From: Virgibacillus halodenitrificans JCM 12304
GTDB taxonomy: Bacteria; Bacillota; Bacilli; Bacillales; Amphibacillaceae
Assembly (NCBI RefSeq): GCF_001310895.1
Contig: NZ_BAZS01000002.1
Span: 62,001-126,000, forward strand
DNA: 64,000 nucleotides
Reading direction: 5' to 3'
Of the stretch, positions 59,095 through 64,000 are shown one piece after another (position 1 is the stretch's first letter; the number at the start of each line of letters is the position of its first letter). Below the pieces are notes generated by a model that saw only the letters and a program-made list of their open reading frames with translations, ran no database searches and was not told the DNA's origin. A program made the position numbers and the translations under genes.

Positions 59095-60576
59095 TTACTC
59101 CTTTAAAACAGAATCGATATATATTTGCGGGTCTAATATATAGGCCGCAATCGAATCTATATGTGGATAAACAAATTCAGCACCTACACCCAATAGGACT
59201 GAAAAGGTTAATAGAAAGGCAACAGGAGCAATTAGCCCTTTTGTTGATTTTTTTTCTAAGTTTCCTAGCATTTGCTTATCGCCCCAGAAGCCATAAATGA
59301 AGATCTTCATAATGGAATAAAGGATCAATAGGCTGGTAAGCAAACCAATAATTACTATGGCAATATGGCCACTTGCAAATGCTCCTTTAAGCAATAGTAG
59401 TTTTCCGATAAAACCGCTGAATGGTGGAATGCCTGCCAGAACAAATGCGGAAATAAATAATAACCAACCTAGTACCGGGTAATAATGAATTAAACCACCC
59501 ATTTTTCTTAAATCAGATGTACCTGCAACGTAAACAATTACCCCCACTAATAAAAAGAGTACAGACTTGATTATCATGTCATGAATTAAATAATAGATGG
59601 AGCCGCTTATACCATCTATAGTGAATGTACCGATTCCCAATAGAATGAATCCAATAGCAGGAATGATGTTATATGCAATAATTAACTTTATGTTATTGGT
59701 AGATAATGCGCCAATAATTCCAAACACCATAGACAATCCTGCAACCCATATAAATAATTCATGGGTTAATTCTAGCTTATACACAAAGATCAGGGAAAAC
59801 ACACGAAGAATGGAATAAATTCCAACCTTTGTCAATAATGCACCAAATAATGCTGATATGACGGGATTAGGCACAATATAAGATTTAGGAAGCCAGTAAT
59901 ACAATGGAAATAGAGCTGCTTTCGTAGCAAACACGAAAAAGAGTAATATTCCAATGGTGGTTAATATCCCTTGTTGCTCTACTTCTTGTACTCGCTCACC
60001 AATTTGAGCCATATTTACTGTACCAACCACAGCGTACAGAAAGGCTATAGCAGTAACAAATAGCATAGAAGAGAAAAGGTTTATTAATAAGTATTTCAGA
60101 GACTCTCTTAACTGAACTTTTCCTCCACCTAAAACGATTAAGCCATAGGAAGCCATAAGAAGCACTTCAAAAAATACAAATAGGTTAAATAAATCTCCGG
60201 TTATAAAAGCCCCTGATACGCCTGTGATTAAGAAGAAGAAAAAAGGATAGAAATAATAGCTTTCCTTTTTTTCCAGTCCCGCATGTGGCGCATAAAAAGC
60301 ACAAACGGTTGCCACAAGATTTGTGGTTAATATAAGTAAGGATGCAAGGGAATCCATGACGAGAATAATCCCATATGGAGCAACCCATGCCCCTGTTTCC
60401 AAGATAATTGTTCCATCAGTAAATACCTTCCAAACGATATAGCAAGAAACCAAAAGACTTATCACAGAGAATATCTGGGTTAACTTTCTTGATATATTCA
60501 CCTTTGAATTGAAAAATATAAGTGTAATTGCTGATACCAATGGAAGGATGATTGGTAAAACTGCTAAATTACTCAT
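59095..60576 (-). CDS. mrpD: MrpD Na+/H+ antiporter subunit D
   Basis: Large antiporter-like subunit related to the NuoM/N subunits of complex I. The 493-residue product has about 14 membrane segments and the conserved FFEVLLMASYGLIVLGG (Glu) and ALFPLYYWLPKSYIVPNPVISALFGALLTKVGIY (Lys) parts of the proton path. It overlaps mrpC by eight bases. Confidence 0.96.
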   Translation of the reverse strand: MSNLAVLPIILPLVSAITLIFFNSKVNISRKLTQIFSVISLLVSCYIVWKVFTDGTIILETGAWVAPYGIILVMDSLASLLILTTNLVATVCAFYAPHAGLEKKESYYFYPFFFFLITGVSGAFITGDLFNLFVFFEVLLMASYGLIVLGGGKVQLRESLKYLLINLFSSMLFVTAIAFLYAVVGTVNMAQIGERVQEVEQQGILTTIGILLFFVFATKAALFPLYYWLPKSYIVPNPVISALFGALLTKVGIYSILRVFSLIFVYKLELTHELFIWVAGLSMVFGIIGALSTNNIKLIIAYNIIPAIGFILLGIGTFTIDGISGSIYYLIHDMIIKSVLFLLVGVIVYVAGTSDLRKMGGLIHYYPVLGWLLFISAFVLAGIPPFSGFIGKLLLLKGAFASGHIAIVIIGLLTSLLILYSIMKIFIYGFWGDKQMLGNLEKKSTKGLIAPVAFLLTFSVLLGVGAEFVYPHIDSIAAYILDPQIYIDSVLKE

Positions 60577-60907
60577 TTGATTTACCCCTTAATTGTTCCA
60601 TATTATCTGTATTATTTTCTTTCGTAGTTCGGTAAGCCAACACCAATAATAGACTCGTTACTCCAAAACTAATTACGATGGAGGTTAGAATTAATGCTTG
60701 GGGGAGGGGATCCGTATAGTCGGATACACCGTCCGTTAGAATAGGTGGTTGACCTGTTTTAAGTTTCCCCATTGTCAAAATAAAGATATGGGCGCCATGA
60801 GATAGTAAAGCTGTCCCAATTACGATTCGTAAAAGCTGTTTTTGCAGCAGATTGTATATGGCTGTGGCAAAAAGTATCCCTGCTAAAATGGACGTAATAA
60901 TCTCCAT
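60569..60907 (-). CDS. mrpC: MrpC Na+/H+ antiporter subunit C
   Basis: NuoK-like small subunit with three membrane helices. The 112-residue product has LLSHGAHIFILTMG and the DPLPQALILTSIVISFG stretch typical of MrpC. Its ATG overlaps the last base of the mrpA stop (TAATG), so there is no room for mrpB between them. Confidence 0.96.
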   Translation of the reverse strand: MEIITSILAGILFATAIYNLLQKQLLRIVIGTALLSHGAHIFILTMGKLKTGQPPILTDGVSDYTDPLPQALILTSIVISFGVTSLLLVLAYRTTKENNTDNMEQLRGKSNE

Positions 60908-63225
60908 TACTGAGCCCCCTTATCTTTTTTTAGTTTGATGAGGCCAATGATAGCTAATGCTGCAATTCCCAGAACGGCTATTTCAAATAGTGTGTCCAGG
61001 CCACGCATATCAACTAAAATGACATTAACAATATTATGTCCGCCACCAAGTTTATAAGACGTTTCAACAAAGTAGTCAGAGATGGACTCAAACCAGTTAC
61101 TACTATGAGCCGAAATAGCGACCATCGTCATAAGAGCTCCAAAACCGACAGAAATAAATAGGTTAGTCATCTTCGTTCCTGCACTATCAGTAGATTTACG
61201 CAGTTTAGGCAAATGATAGAAACATAACAAAAATAAAGCTACTGTTACTGTTTCAATTACAAACTGAGTTAAAGCAATGTCAGGAGCTCTGTAAACAACA
61301 AATAAAATTGCTACACCATAACCTACTACGCCTAGTACAAGAATTGCAGCTATATTATGGTTGGTAAAAATAGTAGCTACAGCAGCAATAATCATGATAA
61401 TAACTACAGATACCTCTAAAATAGTTACATCTGCCAAGTAGTCATATTCCAAAGTAAACCCATTTGTTATAAACATAAACACAAAGGAAACAATTAAAGT
61501 TGTTGCAAGAATAATTGACATATAATTTTTTAAAGACCCAGTCATATAAGAGCGAGTAATTGCCCCTGAGATAACATCCAGTTTCTCTACAATCTGATCA
61601 TAAACCTTATTTAGACTTAATTTACCAGGTAAGATAGTATATACCTTGCTCCATTTTTTCCTTGTTACAAAAAGGATAATTCCAATTGCGATAACTATTA
61701 AAGACATTTTAAGCGGTGTATTAAACCCATGCCAAAAAGCTACTTTATGGAATTCTACCTCAGGGTTAACTGCCTGTGCAGCATGCAAAAGGAAGGGAGC
61801 ATTTACTATATTTGGAAATAACCCGATTAAAATGACTCCCGCTACAAGTACAATTGGAGAGAGTAACATTCCAATTGGAGCTTCGTGTGGTTTTTTAGGT
61901 AATTTATCCAGCTGCTTTGGTCCGGTGAAAACACCAAAGAAGAAGTACATGGAGTATACAAATGTGAAGATACTCCCAAATACAGCTAAATAAGGGATTG
62001 CTTGAGCTAAAAATGTTGTGCTATCTAAATGAAGTGTTGCATCGAAAAACAATTCTTTACTGTAAAAACCGTTTAGAAATGGCAATGGCACGGCTGCCAT
62101 AGAGAATGTTCCAAATAACGCAAGTGTAGCTGTTATCGGAAGGAATGTAATCAAACCGCCAAGTTTTCTAATATCACGAGTCCCTGTTTCATGATCAATA
62201 ATGCCAGCAACCATGAATAAGCTCCCTTTGAAGGTAGCATGATTCAGAATATGGAATATTGCTGCAAACACAGCAGCAGTGGTTCCAAAGCCAAGCATCG
62301 CCATAATCATTCCTAGCTGGCTAATGGTGGAAAATGCAAGGATTGCTTTAAGATCTGTTTGTCTAACGGCCATATAAGAGCCCCAACATAGAGTAATAAT
62401 ACCTACAAGGCTCACAACAATAAAGAACCACTCACTCCCGGAAAAAATGGATGAAAAACGTGCAATGAGAAATAATCCGGCTTTTACCATTGTTGCTGAA
62501 TGCAAATACGCACTGACAGGAGTTGGTGCCTCCATGGCATCAGGAAGCCATATATGAAACGGGAATTGTGCAGACTTTGTAAATGCACCTAATAGAATAA
62601 AACCTAAAATTAATGGTAAATAGGAACTGTCTAGAATGACATCTACTTGGTTGATCATCTCTTGGATGCTTGTAGTTCCAGTAACAACCCAGAGTAATAT
62701 AAATCCACCAAACATACTTAAACCACCAAATATAGTGATAAGCATACTTTTAAGAGCTCCATACCTTGATCGTTCTTTGAAATGCCAGTACCCAATCAGC
62801 AGGAATGAAGAAATGGAAGTTAACTCCCAAAATGTATACAAAACAAAAATATTGTCTGATAGCACTACGCCAAGCATTGCTGTCATAAACATTAGTAAGT
62901 AGACATAGAAGCTACCGAGTCTTTCCTGTTTACTAAGGTAAAAGATAGAATAAAGAACAACAAGTGCTCCAATCCCACTGATTAATAAAGCAAATAGTAA
63001 ACTTAAACCATCCAAATAGAAATCAAAGTTAATCCCCAAAGAAGGAATCCAATTATATGTATGTCGAATTGGATTGAAATCTCTCCCTAAAAATTGGACG
63101 AAATACAGAAATATGGAGAGTGGCACAAACAAGACAAAAATGCCAGTATGTATCTTTTCTTTTAATTTACTTAATAACGGAATAAAACATGCAATAATGA
63201 GTGGTATTAACACTGCAAATATCAT
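60907..63225 (-). CDS. mrpA: MrpA Na+/H+ antiporter subunit A
   Basis: Largest Mrp subunit, related to NuoL. The 772-residue product has the core transporter part with YTFWELTSISSFLLIGYW and FPFHIWLPDAMEAPTPVSAYLHSATMVKAG, then the C-terminal MrpA extension ending GGGHNIVNVILVDMRGLDTLFEIAVLG, which is the normal end of MrpA. No MrpB-like sequence is fused to it. ATG follows AAGGAGG by 11 bases. Confidence 0.96.
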   Translation of the reverse strand: MIFAVLIPLIIACFIPLLSKLKEKIHTGIFVLFVPLSIFLYFVQFLGRDFNPIRHTYNWIPSLGINFDFYLDGLSLLFALLISGIGALVVLYSIFYLSKQERLGSFYVYLLMFMTAMLGVVLSDNIFVLYTFWELTSISSFLLIGYWHFKERSRYGALKSMLITIFGGLSMFGGFILLWVVTGTTSIQEMINQVDVILDSSYLPLILGFILLGAFTKSAQFPFHIWLPDAMEAPTPVSAYLHSATMVKAGLFLIARFSSIFSGSEWFFIVVSLVGIITLCWGSYMAVRQTDLKAILAFSTISQLGMIMAMLGFGTTAAVFAAIFHILNHATFKGSLFMVAGIIDHETGTRDIRKLGGLITFLPITATLALFGTFSMAAVPLPFLNGFYSKELFFDATLHLDSTTFLAQAIPYLAVFGSIFTFVYSMYFFFGVFTGPKQLDKLPKKPHEAPIGMLLSPIVLVAGVILIGLFPNIVNAPFLLHAAQAVNPEVEFHKVAFWHGFNTPLKMSLIVIAIGIILFVTRKKWSKVYTILPGKLSLNKVYDQIVEKLDVISGAITRSYMTGSLKNYMSIILATTLIVSFVFMFITNGFTLEYDYLADVTILEVSVVIIMIIAAVATIFTNHNIAAILVLGVVGYGVAILFVVYRAPDIALTQFVIETVTVALFLLCFYHLPKLRKSTDSAGTKMTNLFISVGFGALMTMVAISAHSSNWFESISDYFVETSYKLGGGHNIVNVILVDMRGLDTLFEIAVLGIAALAIIGLIKLKKDKGAQ

Positions 63226-63458
63226 TAAAATTTATCCTCCTTCAAAAAAATAAGGCTGTCTAATTATTGCACATTATGTTGCTTAAATAGTCAGCTGTTA
63301 TACAAAGTCACTGGAAACTGTAATATGTGGGTATCCAAACATGGAATGGTGGTGATGAAGCTTTTGTAATTGATACAGAATGAATGGCTAAAACATGGAT
63401 TCTAAAGCAATTTATTCAAACAATAGTTTAACACAATATAATAACAAGAAAAATAAAT
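63226..63458. other. Intergenic region upstream of mrpA
   Basis: No gene is seen. The mrpA ribosome-binding site is at the left edge. A convincing sigma-A promoter pair for the mrp operon could not be identified in it. Confidence 0.5.
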
Positions 63459-63493
63459 AACCCCTATTATTCAGTAAAAATAATAGGGGTTTT
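63459..63493 (-). terminator. Terminator after sda
   Basis: AACCCCTATTATT (63459-63471) and AATAATAGGGGTT (63479-63491) form a perfect 13-bp stem. The minus-strand tail is ATTTATTTTTC and the plus-strand tail TTCTGTTTC. Confidence 0.85.
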
Positions 63494-63525
63494 CTGTTTC
63501 TTCATATTTATATAGCCAGCAATTT

Positions 63526-63672
63526 TTATCGGTAATCTTTTGTTTTTAATTTATGAGAAAGATGTCTTCTCTGAATTTCTTCTTCAATTAGTGAAAGAAA
63601 ATCAGGGCTTAGATCTAATTCGTATGCTGTATAGTAAGATTCTAGCAATAATTCATCTGATAATTGCTCCAT
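63526..63672 (-). CDS. sda: Sda sporulation checkpoint inhibitor
   Basis: Small protein that binds the histidine kinase KinA (and KinB) and blocks its autophosphorylation, so that cells with blocked or active DNA replication do not start sporulation. The 48-residue product begins [19 protein letters not shown] and continues [12 protein letters not shown], closely following the helical-hairpin sequence of B. subtilis Sda. AGGAGGGC lies seven bases before the ATG. A terminator follows. DnaA-box sequences lie upstream, fitting known DnaA control of sda. Confidence 0.93.
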   Translation of the reverse strand: MEQLSDELLLESYYTAYELDLSPDFLSLIEEEIQRRHLSHKLKTKDYR

Positions 63673-63754
63673 AAATACAGCCCTCCTAAAAATTTTACTT
63701 AAATTTAAACTATTACTAACTTACCACGATCCACATACCATAACAAGACTCAGG

Positions 63755-63778
63755 TTATCTACATTACCCTGTAGATAA
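63755..63778. promoter_or_regulatory. Inverted pair of DnaA-box-like sites upstream of sda
   Basis: TTATCTACA at 63755-63763 (plus) and its exact reverse complement at 63770-63778 each differ by one base from the DnaA box TTATCCACA. They lie about 85-105 bases upstream of the sda start. Confidence 0.75.
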
Positions 63779-63845
63779 CTTGTGCGTAAATCAACTTGTT
63801 TGGTAATAATACGCTGTTAATTCAATACGAAAATTGTTAATAAAG

Positions 63846-63854
63846 TTATCCACA
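63846..63854 (+). promoter_or_regulatory. Consensus DnaA box upstream of sda
   Basis: A perfect TTATCCACA at 63846-63854, about 175 bases upstream of sda. With the inverted pair at 63755-63778 it forms a three-site cluster. Confidence 0.85.
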
Positions 63855-63872
63855 ACGCAAATTTTGATGTTA

Positions 63873-63881
63873 TTTGTCGAA
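63873..63881 (+). promoter_or_regulatory. Spo0A-box-like sequence
   Basis: TTTGTCGAA contains the core TGTCGAA of the Spo0A box. It lies about 200 bases upstream of sda and may instead belong to a gene beyond the window. A seven-base match alone is weak evidence. Confidence 0.3.
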
Positions 63882-64000
63882 CGATTCTGGGAATATTTTG
63901 GTAGCAATTTTAAGTGAGTGTTCAAAGAGAATTATGGTTTCACTTCAAAAGAATAGTAAGTTATTATAGGATTAAGTTATAATATTATCTTACGGAAGAA

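Noticed and set aside
60569-63225. mrpA-mrpB fusion or hidden frameshifted mrpB
   Set aside because: MrpA ends at its usual C-terminal motif and its stop overlaps the mrpC start by one base, leaving no MrpB-like sequence in any frame.

Overview
The window is a chromosomal segment of a low-GC, endospore-forming Firmicute of the family Bacillaceae. Gene content and order closely follow the B. subtilis mreB-to-sigK region: mreBCD-minCD-spoIVFAB-rplU-prp-rpmA-spo0B-obg-pheA-safA, yebC, ruvAB-queA-tgt-yajC, spoVB, comN-secDF, recJ-apt-relA-dtd, hisS-aspS, rarA, cymR-iscS-mnmA, recD2, alaS, mltG, udk-greA, mtnN, sigK. Frequent TTG/GTG starts with strong Shine-Dalgarno sequences and an Mrp Na+/H+ antiporter operon fit a Bacillaceae member, possibly of the halotolerant/alkaliphilic Oceanobacillus/Virgibacillus type; that last placement is inference.

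Layout. Bases 1-6836 (+) hold cell shape and division (mreBCD, minCD), the pro-sigma-K processing pair spoIVFA/spoIVFB, and the L21-Prp-L27 ribosomal cluster behind an L21 leader. Bases 7381-13510 (+) hold the phosphorelay gene spo0B, obg, pheA, spore-coat genes (safA and a CotS-like kinase fold), nadE and a spore lipoprotein. Bases 13595-20806 hold yebC, ruvAB, queA-tgt-yajC, a minus-strand YrzE-like gene and an ArsB/NhaD-type transporter. Bases 21642-25907 hold spoVB (-), comN and secDF. Bases 26243-32424 hold lapA, a frameshifted recJ, apt, relA and dtd. Bases 32591-37283 hold an amidase (-), a tiny HTH-like gene and a T-box-controlled hisS-aspS operon. A 6S RNA, an RsfA-like regulator (-) and rarA (-) follow. 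Then come cymR-iscS-mnmA-TPR-recD2 (+), a zinc-ribbon gene, an AI-2E-type transporter, T-box-controlled alaS (frameshifted near its end), ireB-ruvX-yrzB, mltG, trmR-udk-greA, a yrrS-like gene, mtnN and a yrhC-like gene. The right end is minus strand: uninterrupted sigK, a six-gene mrpACDEFG operon and sda.

The window is rich in sporulation control: Spo0B and Sda act at phosphorelay entry, SpoIVFA/SpoIVFB process pro-sigma-K, sigK itself is present, and SafA, SpoVB, the CotS-like protein, a YhcN/YlaJ lipoprotein and an RsfA-like factor act in spore assembly or prespore transcription.

Notable observations: a 20-bp-period repeat family occurs at two intergenic sites 50 kb apart, linked to a shared AAACTGCGA flank that recurs at a third site beside a GC-rich nested foldback element. 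The mrp operon has no mrpB gene. recJ and alaS each carry a single-base deletion. The hisS-aspS T-box has overlapping Asp/His specifier codons. sda has upstream DnaA-box sequences. Inverted repeats could hide the ribosome-binding sites of two genes. No prophage, transposase, CRISPR array, tRNA or rRNA was seen.
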